From contig JAGGZZ010000223.1 in assembly GCA_021161765.1 (NCBI GenBank), positions 1-25,750 of the forward strand: a DNA stretch of 25,750 nt, written 5' to 3'. Position numbers and translations under genes: made by a program. Shown here one piece after another: positions 1 through 7,132 of this stretch (position 1 is its first letter; the number at the start of each line of letters is the position of its first letter). Source of the DNA: Candidatus Methanophagales archaeon. GTDB taxonomy: Archaea; Halobacteriota; Syntropharchaeia; Alkanophagales; Methanospirareceae. A model generated the notes under the pieces. It was not told the DNA's origin, ran no database searches, and saw only the letters and a program-made list of their open reading frames with translations.

Positions 1-155
1 CTTTTAAGACAGAAAAAAGCCAGATGTAAACCCCGGAGTATATTTGACTTGCCCACATTATTTTTACCAAAAAATACGTTAACTGAGTTCAGATTCTCGA
101 TTTTAAGCTCTTTGATACTTCGATAGTTTTTTATGGTGAACGCTTCGATTTTCAT
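1..155 (-). CDS. RecF/OLD-like AAA ATPase, N-terminal fragment (cut by window edge)
   Basis: An open frame on the minus strand starts at ATG 155-153 and runs off the window start without a stop (51 codons visible). The product begins MKIEAFTIKNYRSIKEL and reaches a Walker A motif of the RecF/SMC/OLD type, FFGKNNVGKSN, at about residues 32-42. This 'IKNYRSI...N-x-x-GKSN' layout is typical of the AAA_15/AAA_21 ATPases, which include OLD-family nucleases and RecF-like DNA repair proteins. The remaining domains are outside the window, so OLD, RecF-like or an abortive-infection ATPase cannot be told apart. It lies 39 nt downstream of the herA-like gene on the same strand. A TATA-like sequence at 181-190 (minus strand) sits about 30 nt before the ATG, which fits its own leaderless promoter. 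Confidence 0.75.
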   Translation of the reverse strand, partial: MKIEAFTIKNYRSIKELKIENLNSVNVFFGKNNVGKSNILRGLHLAFFCLK

Positions 156-194
156 TTTGTTTTTAAATGATATTTTTCTCTTTATAAAAGTTTC

Positions 195-1685
195 TCACTC
201 CCCCAGCAACCTCACAATCCTGCTTTTCCTTCCCTCTTTTCTCCTTCCATTTCCTGCTCCTTCTCCTCTCTTCGATTCGCTTTTCGCTGTTCCTCCCATT
301 TCCACTGCTCTACCGCCATGTTCACTCTGCCTCACGCGTACATCAACCAATACGGGCATTTCTATGCTCGGGCTCGAAAGAAGAGCAACACCCTGCGGTA
401 TTCGTTTGATTTCCTCCTCCATTTCCGCACTCATGAACTCCAGACCGCGGCTCAACGCTTTGATGTCATTTGGATTTGTTACACGCAGGATTATCTGTGT
501 ATTACACTGCGAAATAACGTTTTTATCCACACGAGCGGGTCGTTGTGAAATGACCAGCAGACCGAGCCCGAATTTCCTGCCTTCTGAAGCGATGGTTCGC
601 AAAATATTGGAGCTGACAGCTTTTCCAAATCCACGCTCAGGGCAGAAGTTGTGCGCCTCTTCGATAACGAGCATAAAAGGCGGTATCTTCCCCATCTTCC
701 TGCCTTCAAAAACTTCTTTGCATACGCGATAAACAATCATCTGCTGTAATTTTGGTTCCGCGCCTTTCATATCTATTATTGCGGTCTTTCCTGCCTTTAC
801 GAGGTCTTCTATGCGTGTGGGGCTGTCGGATAATATACCGGTCTCGCGGATTCTCTCCAGGAAATGCACAATTCTCCACTTTGCGCTGCTTTTGCTCTCA
901 GATACCCCCTTGATGATGTCCTCAATCGTGTAAAACTCCTTCTTCGCCTTTATTTCGTTTATGCACTGGTACACAACGCCCAATTGCGCATCAGACAGTG
1001 GAAACAGGTCATATAATTCGTTCACACTCAGGTTTATCCCATCTATCCGGAACAGTTTATCAGCAGCGGGATTTATAGAGAAATTCGAGGGCGTATAGAC
1101 GACAACTTTAGATGCATACCCTTTTGGTGCGATGCCAAATTTATCCATTTGTTTCCGCTCTTCTTTATTTCTGTTTTCGTATTTCAGTGAGAGGTATTCG
1201 CCATGAGGGTCAATTATAAGCAACGGGACATTCTTATCGAGCAATTCCTCGATTAGCACGCCGGCGGTGTATGATTTCCCGCTGCCCGTTTTCGCCAATA
1301 TGCTGCAATGTTTCTGGATAAGTTCTTCCTTCTTCAGATACACCGGTATATTGCGTCCATCAAGCATACCTAAATAGATACCGCCTGATTTGAGTCCCAG
1401 GATGTCGGTGATGAATGCCTGGTCTGCCTTGAACACCTTCCCGTCACGTGATAGTGTGCTCTTCGGCTGCATTAAAAACCCTCGTCCGTCTTTATAGCCG
1501 ATAATCTCCGCAGTAGCGATCTTTTTCGCCGCATCTACTATTGATACTACTCTCCCCAGCACCCATCCCTCTAATTCGTCGTTCCATACTTTTATATATT
1601 CATTGCTTCTTACCGCGTCGGTAACGGTAAAATCAAATTCATGCAGTTCAACGTCACCGGAAATGGTGCCTACTAATTTGTACAT
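195..1685 (-). CDS. herA: HerA-type hexameric ATPase / DNA translocase
   Basis: 496-residue P-loop ATPase of the HerA/FtsK branch (DUF87), a DNA translocase that in archaea usually works with NurA nuclease and Mre11-Rad50 in end resection. A beta-rich HAS-barrel region covers about residues 1-60. Walker A (TGSGKSYT) is at 133-140, the IIDPHGEY motif at 157-164, Walker B with catalytic acids (VIEEAH) at 340-345, and the ISQRP sensor at 379-383. These fit a functional ATPase of normal length. The last 50 residues are basic and Gly/Lys/Arg-rich. The ATG lies 2 nt after the rps8e stop, so the gene is probably co-transcribed with rps8e. nurA, mre11 and rad50 are not visible here. Family assignment is firm. 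The specific role (repair or defence-associated HerA) is inference. Confidence 0.88.
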   Translation of the reverse strand: MYKLVGTISGDVELHEFDFTVTDAVRSNEYIKVWNDELEGWVLGRVVSIVDAAKKIATAEIIGYKDGRGFLMQPKSTLSRDGKVFKADQAFITDILGLKSGGIYLGMLDGRNIPVYLKKEELIQKHCSILAKTGSGKSYTAGVLIEELLDKNVPLLIIDPHGEYLSLKYENRNKEERKQMDKFGIAPKGYASKVVVYTPSNFSINPAADKLFRIDGINLSVNELYDLFPLSDAQLGVVYQCINEIKAKKEFYTIEDIIKGVSESKSSAKWRIVHFLERIRETGILSDSPTRIEDLVKAGKTAIIDMKGAEPKLQQMIVYRVCKEVFEGRKMGKIPPFMLVIEEAHNFCPERGFGKAVSSNILRTIASEGRKFGLGLLVISQRPARVDKNVISQCNTQIILRVTNPNDIKALSRGLEFMSAEMEEEIKRIPQGVALLSSPSIEMPVLVDVRVRQSEHGGRAVEMGGTAKSESKRGEGAGNGRRKEGRKSRIVRLLGE

Positions 1686-1687
1686 TC

Positions 1688-2062
1688 TTAAATCAGCTTC
1701 GCATTCACCAACCCATCCTGACCTGGTCTGCTGGTAACGACGGCATCGCCAATTTCAGTCGCTATCACCGCGCCCTTCGTGGTTATATTCCGCCTTGCGA
1801 AGAAGGGATTTGCAGGATTGCTTTTCACAGCCATTATCTTAACTCTTTTCGTGGTTCCACTTCTCACGTCCGCGACATTTGCAAATTCACATCTGTACAG
1901 CCGCATCTTCTCGTTGCCTCCTTGCGTTCGTATTTTTTTCCGTCGTACAGCACCAACAGTAGTATCTGCTGCGGGTCTACCAGCTTCATGCTCCTTCTTT
2001 CTACGATGAGCATGGAGCTTTCCCCCTGTGCATTTCCGCCTTGACCTACCCTGCCATCTCAT
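1688..2062 (-). CDS. rps8e: 30S ribosomal protein S8e
   Basis: 124-residue basic protein with the full archaeal/eukaryotic S8e pattern: N-terminal RWQGRSRRKCTGGKL, then TTVG, IRTQGGNEKMRL, NPANPFFARRNI, and the C-terminal TSRPGQDGLVNAKLI. S8e is a component of the small ribosomal subunit found in archaea and eukaryotes but not bacteria. Length matches the archaeal family. The start at 2062 gives the expected N-terminus. It follows the small zinc-ribbon gene with an 8-nt gap and precedes the herA-like gene by 2 nt, forming one leftward transcription unit. No clear Shine-Dalgarno is seen in the 8-nt gap. Confidence 0.95.
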   Translation of the reverse strand: MRWQGRSRRKCTGGKLHAHRRKKEHEAGRPAADTTVGAVRRKKIRTQGGNEKMRLYRCEFANVADVRSGTTKRVKIMAVKSNPANPFFARRNITTKGAVIATEIGDAVVTSRPGQDGLVNAKLI

Positions 2063-2070
2063 TTTTTAGT

Positions 2071-2232
2071 TCACGGTCCTATAAAACCACAGTTCTCACA
2101 CCTATATAAATTACTTTGCTTTCTGCACTTTACGCATCTTCCTATCTCCACCTTTCCGCAATTAGGGCACGGAAAAACGGTGAAGCCTTTCTCCAACAGC
2201 TTTACTCCGCAGGACGTGCAATACTCGGTCAT
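2071..2232 (-). CDS. Small archaeal double zinc-ribbon protein
   Basis: A 53-residue ORF starts MTEYCTSCGVK and ends ENCGFIGP. It has four Cys pairs: C5/C8, C22/C25, C33/C36 and C45/C48. This is the layout of the small archaeal zinc-finger proteins typified by HVO_2753 of Haloferax (DUF1610-like), which fold into two zinc-binding units and often sit near translation genes. The 'GRCxKCRK' and C-terminal 'CGFxGP' motifs are typical. An AAGGAG sequence lies just upstream of the ATG. The first 71 nt overlap the 3' end of the tsaC frame in another reading frame. It lies next to rps8e, consistent with a translation-linked role, but the molecular function is unknown. Confidence 0.8.
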   Translation of the reverse strand: MTEYCTSCGVKLLEKGFTVFPCPNCGKVEIGRCVKCRKQSNLYRCENCGFIGP

Positions 2233-2830
2233 AACATGCTCCTTTTCTTTTTATTTTGATTTCCCCTTTTTCATTCGCCGTTGCCCCCGCCTTCGACATA
2301 TCCACCACGGTGGACGGCATACTATATTTACACTTACCTCCATTTATAATAATACCTAATAAATCTACTTTTAGTTTTAGTTCTACTTCTTCTATACAGG
2401 TCGGTGGATTTCTACCTGACACATTCGCACTTGTCGCGGTTATAGGTCCCGTTTCTTTTATTATGCGGGTTGCGATTTCATTATCCGGGAACCTCACGCC
2501 GACGACCTCCGATGCCGCGGTTAAAATGGCAGGCACCCTGTCCTTTTTCCTGAGCAATATCGTGACAGGTCCAGGCAGCAGTTCGGCTATGATTTCAAAG
2601 CATTCAGAATCAATATCCGCAACTTCGTGCAGCATATCGAAGGAAGAAACAGCGATGGAAATAGGTTGTGTAACGGCTCTTCTTTTTATTTTGTATACGT
2701 TCCGCACTGCTGCTCCGGAGAACGCATCAGCTCCCAATCCATAGACCGTTTCTGTTGGGTAAACCACCATGCCGCCGTTTTTTATTATTGCTATAGCGGT
2801 TTTTATTTGGTCTTCTATACCGTTTTGCAT
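2162..2830 (-). CDS. tsaC: Threonylcarbamoyl-AMP synthase (TsaC/YrdC family)
   Basis: 222-residue YrdC-domain protein. It makes L-threonylcarbamoyladenylate from threonine, bicarbonate and ATP, the first step of t6A37 modification of ANN-decoding tRNAs. The family signatures are visible: GGMVVYPTETVYGLGADAF at about 19-37, the KR..TQPIS segment around 48-58, and TATSANVSG at about 130-138. It has only the YrdC domain, so it is TsaC-like and lacks the C-terminal Sua5 domain. The last ~24 residues (from GACYDR) are atypical and overlap the downstream zinc-ribbon gene out of frame. A one- or two-base shift near 2237 would end the protein at a TGA right there, so the tail may be a sequencing error or a recent extension. 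The gene is divergent from mptG, with repeat element A1 between them. Confidence 0.88.
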   Translation of the reverse strand: MQNGIEDQIKTAIAIIKNGGMVVYPTETVYGLGADAFSGAAVRNVYKIKRRAVTQPISIAVSSFDMLHEVADIDSECFEIIAELLPGPVTILLRKKDRVPAILTAASEVVGVRFPDNEIATRIIKETGPITATSANVSGRNPPTCIEEVELKLKVDLLGIIINGGKCKYSMPSTVVDMSKAGATANEKGEIKIKRKGACYDRVLHVLRSKAVGERLHRFSVP

Positions 2831-2837
2831 TTTTTTA

Positions 2838-2967
2838 TTGTATATAGAGTCGAACTTCTACCCATTTAAGACGCAGATTTACACAGATTTACACGGATTT
2901 AATTTCTTCTGCGTTAATCAGTGTTAATCTGTGTCTTAAATAGAAGGAAGTTATACTTTATATACAA
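2838..2967. repeat. Repeat family A, copy 1 (hairpin element, both arms with TATA-like ends)
   Basis: Inverted-repeat element between divergent tsaC and mptG. The right arm reads GTGTTAATCTGTGTCTTAAA, then TAGAAGGAAG and TATACTTTATATACAA. The left arm is a degenerate reverse complement of the same series (TTGTATATAGAGTCGAACTTC, then TTTAAGACGCAGATTTACAC). Both arms therefore end in a TATA-like sequence pointing outward towards a gene. Other copies of this family have only one such arm. The core consists of variants of ACACAGATTAACGCAGATT, which recur in at least seven other places in this window. Confidence 0.85.
2953..2967 (+). promoter_or_regulatory. TATA-box promoter of mptG, supplied by repeat A1
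   Basis: TTTATATAC at 2957-2965 lies about 26 nt before the mptG ATG at 2987, the distance expected between an archaeal TATA box and the transcription start. No Shine-Dalgarno is present before the ATG. Together these suggest a leaderless mRNA. The TATA sequence is the conserved right-hand end of repeat family A. Confidence 0.6.
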
Positions 2968-2986
2968 CACAAATCTGGCTGTCAAA

Positions 2987-4033
2987 ATGACCGCAATTGT
3001 TATAACTTCGCCGAGCAGACTCCATTTCGCACTTATAGACATGAACGCTGAGCTCGGCAGAGTGGACGGTGGAATAGGGGTGGCATTAAACGAGCCTCCG
3101 TTGACAATAGAGGTCTACGCAGTTGATAAGGCGGTTGAGCGTGAAGAGAACCCCGAAGCAGTCGTTCCCGTGTTGGAACGGATACGAAGTCGAATAGAGC
3201 CAGAGCTAAGGGGACATTACCGTGTAAAGATTCTGACGCCCCTGCCATCGCACGTGGGTTTGGGCTCGCAGACACAATTGTCGTTATCCATAGCAAAAGC
3301 AATATCCGTACTGGAAAACAGAAGCTATAGCGCAGTGGAATTAGCAAAACTGGTGGGTAGAGGCGGCACTTCGGGGATAGGCACTGCTGCTTTCGCTAAA
3401 GGTGGGTTCATCTTAGACGGGGGACATGCCTTTCGAAAGGCTGAGGCTAAAAGCATGAAGAAACAGAAAAACGGCGAGCTAAAAACGAGTTTTCTGCCTT
3501 CTTCGGCATCAACAGTTTCTCCTGCTCCTGTTCTGTTCCAGCATCATCTCCCTGAAAACTGGTTCTTTGTCCTCGCGATACCCGATGTGAAGCGGGGCGC
3601 ACACGGACCTGAAGAGGTAGACATTTTCACGCGATATTGTCCCGTAAAAAGCGAAGAGGTGGGCAAAATCAGCAGGATAGTGCTTATGCGGATTCTGCCT
3701 GCTGTGCTTGAGAAGGATATAGATACTTTTGCTGCGAGTTTAACCGCGCTGCAGCAGGTAGGGTTCAAGAGAATAGAGGTGGGGCTTCAGCACGACATAA
3801 TAAGGGAGTTGTTCAGCTTCTTCGATGCTCATGCGTTAGGTCACGGAATGTCTTCTTTTGGCCCCGCAACGTATGCGGTAGTAGAAGGTGAGAAAAGAGC
3901 AAAGGAACTCGCAGCGATGACAAAGGCGTTCCTGGATGCAAACGGTATACGAGCTCTGGTGACGCATTCGAATGCAAATAATAGGGGTAGTGAAGTGAGC
4001 AAAAAAAACTATAGCCATTCCGAAAATTATTAA
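2987..4033 (+). CDS. mptG: Beta-ribofuranosylaminobenzene 5'-phosphate synthase
   Basis: GHMP-superfamily enzyme of tetrahydromethanopterin biosynthesis. It condenses 4-hydroxybenzoate or pABA-type substrate with PRPP, releasing CO2 and PPi, to give the C-riboside core of H4MPT. The 348-residue product starts MTAIVITSPSRLHFALIDMN, with the typical SPSRLHF...GRVDGG opening. The GHMP phosphate-binding segment HVGLGSQTQLSLSIAKA is at 89-105 and GRGGTSGIGTAAF at 124-136. The frame is open 22 codons further upstream, but that part is the repeat A1 arm. ATG 2987 gives the family N-terminus and a leaderless start. The C-terminal ~15 residues are variable. The TAA stop is the first triplet of the C+D composite repeat. 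Confidence 0.9.
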   Translation: MTAIVITSPSRLHFALIDMNAELGRVDGGIGVALNEPPLTIEVYAVDKAVEREENPEAVVPVLERIRSRIEPELRGHYRVKILTPLPSHVGLGSQTQLSLSIAKAISVLENRSYSAVELAKLVGRGGTSGIGTAAFAKGGFILDGGHAFRKAEAKSMKKQKNGELKTSFLPSSASTVSPAPVLFQHHLPENWFFVLAIPDVKRGAHGPEEVDIFTRYCPVKSEEVGKISRIVLMRILPAVLEKDIDTFAASLTALQQVGFKRIEVGLQHDIIRELFSFFDAHALGHGMSSFGPATYAVVEGEKRAKELAAMTKAFLDANGIRALVTHSNANNRGSEVSKKNYSHSENY

Positions 4034-4195
4034 CCACCAGATTACACAGATTTACACAAGATTATATATAAAACTTTTTTTGTTTTTTCTTTTAACATTG
4101 AATGACTATAAACAAAGATTGAGACCGTCTTAAAACTCTGTGGTCTCGGCGCTCTCCGCGGTGACAAATCATTTACTCGATTTTTAGACTGTGCC
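4031..4195. repeat. Composite repeat C+D, copy 1, filling a convergent gene gap
   Basis: The element begins with TAACCACCAGATTACACAG, whose TAA is the mptG stop. It ends with GATTTTTAGACTGTGCC, whose TTA (4184-4186) is the stop of the leftward DUF1786 gene. Part D (4114-4195) contains GTCTTAAAACTCTG, a GGTCTCGGCGCTCTCCGCGGTGA-type block, and TTTTTAGACTGTGCC. The outer parts GACCGTCTTAAAA and TTTTTAGACTGTGC form an imperfect inverted repeat. A second copy with the same order and the same position between convergent genes lies at 12930-13060. Confidence 0.8.
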
Positions 4196-5224
4196 ACCTC
4201 GCCCGGAGCGACTTAACACCGCTCTTATCAATCCAACGGGTCCCGTCATCATCATATCGCCTCCGGGAGCGGAAAAAATACCGAGTCCTTTCATTCTCTC
4301 TCGTTTTGGTCCCGTCACCGAAATTATATCGGGCTGGTTTTCCCCTGTTACGGATGCTCCGTGCCCGCCGTCATCAAAAACCTCTTTAAATGTTATCGTT
4401 CCCTGCGAAAGTTTATCCATATAATAACCCAGTTTTTGCTTGTCAAGATATCTTGTGTGGTGTTCAAAAACACCTATTATTCGCGTCTCGTCCAGCGACA
4501 TCGCAATCGTATGCGCATTGCCAACATTTATGCACGTTCGCTTCCTCTTCGTTTTTACCCGTTCATCTTCAAGCGAGCCCAATACCGCCGCAGGTCCGGT
4601 GTCCATCAAAAGAATATGCCCCTTGTGCCACTGTTTCACCGATTCAAAAATCGAGTTCATCCGGCTAAGATTTTCCGGCACACGATCGAGATATGCAAAC
4701 GATTCTATCTCTTTTCCCACGTGCTCTTCGATTAACTGAAACCTGTTCTCTCTATCGGTAACGCCGGGTGGTGCTACGCCATGGTCCTGAACCGCAATTG
4801 CAATAACGTCAAACGATGTATCCATGCCAAACGAGGAAAAAAGAGGTAGAAGCCCGAGATTGAAGTCAGCAATCCTTATGGGTCTCGCTATTTCACTCAT
4901 GTTCTCGACTTCACCCTCGGATATAATCTCGATGCCATGGCTTCTAACGATTCCTAAATCGTCTCTAAGAGTCCTTGCAGCTCTTTCTGTCATGTAAACC
5001 CGGTGTTTCTTGAGATGTTCGAGCACGGCACGAGTGAACGGTCCGCCGCCCATTGTGTCGCCAAAGATTACCAAATCATCATTGGATTTTCTTATTTCGG
5101 AAGCGAAGAAGCGCGTGGGGGAAGGTAGAACGAGCTTGTAAGCGTTATCGAATCCTGTATCTTCGTTATACACCATTATATCCTGTGTTCCAGCTCCAAT
5201 GTCTATGGCGAGTATGTTCAACAT
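4184..5224 (-). CDS. DUF1786 protein, ASKHA-fold ATPase-like
   Basis: 346-residue protein of the DUF1786 family, found widely in archaea and some anaerobic bacteria and often annotated only as a putative pyruvate-formate-lyase-activating-related protein. The N-terminus MLNILAIDIGAGTQDIMVYN is a phosphate-1 loop of the actin/sugar-kinase/hsp70 (ASKHA) fold. LMDTGPAAVLGSL (about 205-217) and CINVGNAHTIAMSL (about 232-245) fit the second subdomain's nucleotide loops. No biochemical function is known to me, and activity on a sugar or cofactor precursor is only a guess from the fold. The C-terminal codons (GTV-stop) lie inside repeat C+D. The upstream side holds an A/T-rich repeat (family F) instead of a Shine-Dalgarno. 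Confidence 0.8.
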   Translation of the reverse strand: MLNILAIDIGAGTQDIMVYNEDTGFDNAYKLVLPSPTRFFASEIRKSNDDLVIFGDTMGGGPFTRAVLEHLKKHRVYMTERAARTLRDDLGIVRSHGIEIISEGEVENMSEIARPIRIADFNLGLLPLFSSFGMDTSFDVIAIAVQDHGVAPPGVTDRENRFQLIEEHVGKEIESFAYLDRVPENLSRMNSIFESVKQWHKGHILLMDTGPAAVLGSLEDERVKTKRKRTCINVGNAHTIAMSLDETRIIGVFEHHTRYLDKQKLGYYMDKLSQGTITFKEVFDDGGHGASVTGENQPDIISVTGPKRERMKGLGIFSAPGGDMMMTGPVGLIRAVLSRSGRGGTV

Positions 5225-5239
5225 TTTTTTCTTTTTGCA

Positions 5240-5350
5240 AAAAAGAAAACCTGTGCTAAAAGAAAAACAAAGGGAAGGTTTTTAGTCAAGGTTTTTACCG
5301 AAGGTAAAAAAGTTGTTAGTAAAGCTTTTCTTTCTAAGAAAAAGTTTCTT
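5240..5350 (-). repeat. Repeat family F, A/T-rich block (copy 1)
   Basis: The block contains AACCTGTGCTAA near 5248 and GTAAAGCTTTTCT near 5321. Both occur in the same order, on the opposite strand, inside 8669-8705. The interval is longer here. It also contains short self-complementary runs such as CTTTCTAAGAAAAAG. It lies upstream of the DUF1786 gene and may form part of its leader. No gene is visible in 5225-5467. Confidence 0.5.
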
Positions 5351-5433
5351 GTGAAATCTCGTGGTTTTGCAATTTGTTATCGGAATGACTATAATTGGAT
5401 TTGTAGTTGATTGCTGACTCCAACAACCCCTGT

Positions 5434-5488
5434 CTGCCTATTGGCTATATTGCCTATTGCCTATTGGCTATTGGCTGTTGGCTATTAG
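5434..5488. repeat. CTATTGGC-type microsatellite overlapping the 3' end of rpl21e
   Basis: Imperfect tandem repeat of 6-8 nt units (CCTATTGG, CTATATTG, CCTATTGC, CTATTGG, CTGTTGG). It runs through the rpl21e stop codon at 5468-5470 and encodes the last residues of that protein. Such tracts mutate by slippage, so the protein tail is probably not conserved. Confidence 0.75.
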
Positions 5489-5800
5489 TGATGGTGATTG
5501 GATTTGTGGGCTCAGATGTTCAGCGCGAATAAATAACGCCTTTACTTTCTTCTTTTTCCTTTTTCCATCTGATATTTCCACGATGAATGCCCTTCCTCGC
5601 TCTCCTATTACCTTACCGGTCATACCGTGAAATCGTTGATGTGGCATGCCCTTATGAACGCTCGGGTCAATGCGAATGTGTACGCTTTCGCCGGGTTCAA
5701 ACTGCTGGATTGCTTTGCTTATGGGTGATAGCCCACGTGCTCTTTTTGGCTTACTCAACTTTTTCCTTGTTCTTTTTCGCTCCCCGTGTGAACGTGCCAT
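5468..5800 (-). CDS. rpl21e: 50S ribosomal protein L21e
   Basis: Archaeal/eukaryotic large-subunit protein L21e. The conserved core is visible: RKKLSKPKRARG near residue 12, FEPGESVHIRIDPSVHKGMPH at about 34-54, then RFHGMTGKVIGERGRAFIVEI, and AEHLSP near the usual C-terminus. The 110-residue product is longer than the usual ~97. The extra residues (QIQSPSLIANSQ) are encoded partly by a TATTGGC microsatellite. A GGAGGT sequence lies about 11 nt before the ATG, and a TATA-like TTTATTATA lies further upstream on the minus strand near 5833-5845. The gene is divergent from mpgS. Confidence 0.93.
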   Translation of the reverse strand: MARSHGERKRTRKKLSKPKRARGLSPISKAIQQFEPGESVHIRIDPSVHKGMPHQRFHGMTGKVIGERGRAFIVEISDGKRKKKKVKALFIRAEHLSPQIQSPSLIANSQ

Positions 5801-5930
5801 TTGTTTGTTCTACCTCCACTCAGATTTATCAAGTATAATAAAATTAATAAGGTATAAGTTCATCTTCTTATATAAAGAAAATAAATTATCCAATTAAATC
5901 GAATAATTAATAGGGAGGGCGGATGTAAAA

Positions 5931-7112
5931 ATGCTTATTGAATTGCCAAGGCAAACGGAAGTATTTGGTTCGGTAAAGATCCACGAGCTGCAGCGTATAT
6001 TGAAGCTGGATTCCGGCGGCTTTAAAAATCCAAGGGCAAAGGACATCCCATTTGACGAACTTAAAGATGTCCTGAATCGTTTCGCAGTTGTTATACCCGT
6101 AAAAGACGAGAAAATACATTTGCTGGATGGCGTTTTAAGAGCTATCCCCTTTAACTGTACTATAATTGTCGTGTCAAACAGCGGGAGGGGTGAACATGAC
6201 CTATACAAAATGGAAAAGGATATGATAACAAAACTCCACGAGCTGACACAGCAAGAAGTTCTCCTCGTACACCAGAAAGACCCTGAAGTGGGCTTTGCTT
6301 TTTATGAAGCAGGATACGACTATCTTCTCGATAAGGATGATTTAGTCAGGGATGGTAAGGCAGAAGGAATGATTATAGGCATGCTGCTTGCGAAATCGGT
6401 GGGCAAAGATTTTATCGGGTTTGCAGATGCCGACAACTATATTCCGGGTTCTGTGCGTGAGTATGTGCTGGATTATGCAGCGGGATTCTGTATGTCGGAA
6501 TCGCCTTACAGCATGGTACGACTTCACTGGCGATACAAGCCGAAGGTAGTGGAAGAGCGACTTTATTTCAAAAAGTGGGGCAGGGTAAGCGAGGTGACAA
6601 ACAAGTATCTCAACCTCCTGCTCTCAACCAACTCAGGATTTGAAACGGGCGTAGTAGTAACGGGAAATGCGGGTGAGCATGCGATGACGACAAAGCTTGC
6701 AGATATAATGCGTTATTCGCCCGGGTACTCCATTGAACCCTACCAATTCGTTTATTTGTTTGATGAATTTGGGCTAAAGGCGGAGAAAATGGCGTATCCA
6801 GATGCAGCAAACGAAGGAATTGAGATTTTTCAGATAGAGACGCTAAACCCGCACCTACACGAGGAAAAGGGAGAGAAGCATATTAAGGACATGCTGCTTG
6901 GATCAGTTTGCACGATTTACAACAGTAAGCTCTGCAATGATTACGTAAGGGCAAAGGTGCTTGAGGAGCTGGGAGATATTCTAGATACATGGGAAAAACC
7001 ACCGAAGGTTACGGTAATGCCCCCTATTGGTGGGATTGATGCAGACAGATTTATGAACATGCTGGAAGGGAAATCCGAAACGTTAGTACGGTATAAAGAA
7101 ACGAGACGCTAA
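5931..7112 (+). CDS. mpgS: Mannosyl-3-phosphoglycerate synthase
   Basis: GT55-family glycosyltransferase that transfers mannose from GDP-mannose to 3-phosphoglycerate, giving mannosyl-3-phosphoglycerate, the first step to the compatible solute mannosylglycerate. The 393-residue product has the GT-A opening FAVVIPVKDE at 51-60, IIVVSNSGRGEHDL at 78-91, and a metal-binding FADADNYIPG at 164-173. The conserved VTGNAGEHAMT (about 243-253) and TLNPHLHE (about 303-310) segments are also present. Length matches the family. A GGGAGGG Shine-Dalgarno lies at 5913-5919, about 11 nt before the ATG, and a TATA-like TTATATAAAG near 5871. The matching phosphatase follows 20 nt downstream, so the two form an operon. 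Confidence 0.93.
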   Translation: MLIELPRQTEVFGSVKIHELQRILKLDSGGFKNPRAKDIPFDELKDVLNRFAVVIPVKDEKIHLLDGVLRAIPFNCTIIVVSNSGRGEHDLYKMEKDMITKLHELTQQEVLLVHQKDPEVGFAFYEAGYDYLLDKDDLVRDGKAEGMIIGMLLAKSVGKDFIGFADADNYIPGSVREYVLDYAAGFCMSESPYSMVRLHWRYKPKVVEERLYFKKWGRVSEVTNKYLNLLLSTNSGFETGVVVTGNAGEHAMTTKLADIMRYSPGYSIEPYQFVYLFDEFGLKAEKMAYPDAANEGIEIFQIETLNPHLHEEKGEKHIKDMLLGSVCTIYNSKLCNDYVRAKVLEELGDILDTWEKPPKVTVMPPIGGIDADRFMNMLEGKSETLVRYKETRR

Positions 7113-7132
7113 GTCTAAGAGATAGGATAAAT

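Noticed and set aside
2921..2986. 22 extra N-terminal residues for mptG
   Set aside because: Encoded by the repeat A arm; a similar MLICVL stretch appears upstream of the 18496 gene for the same reason.
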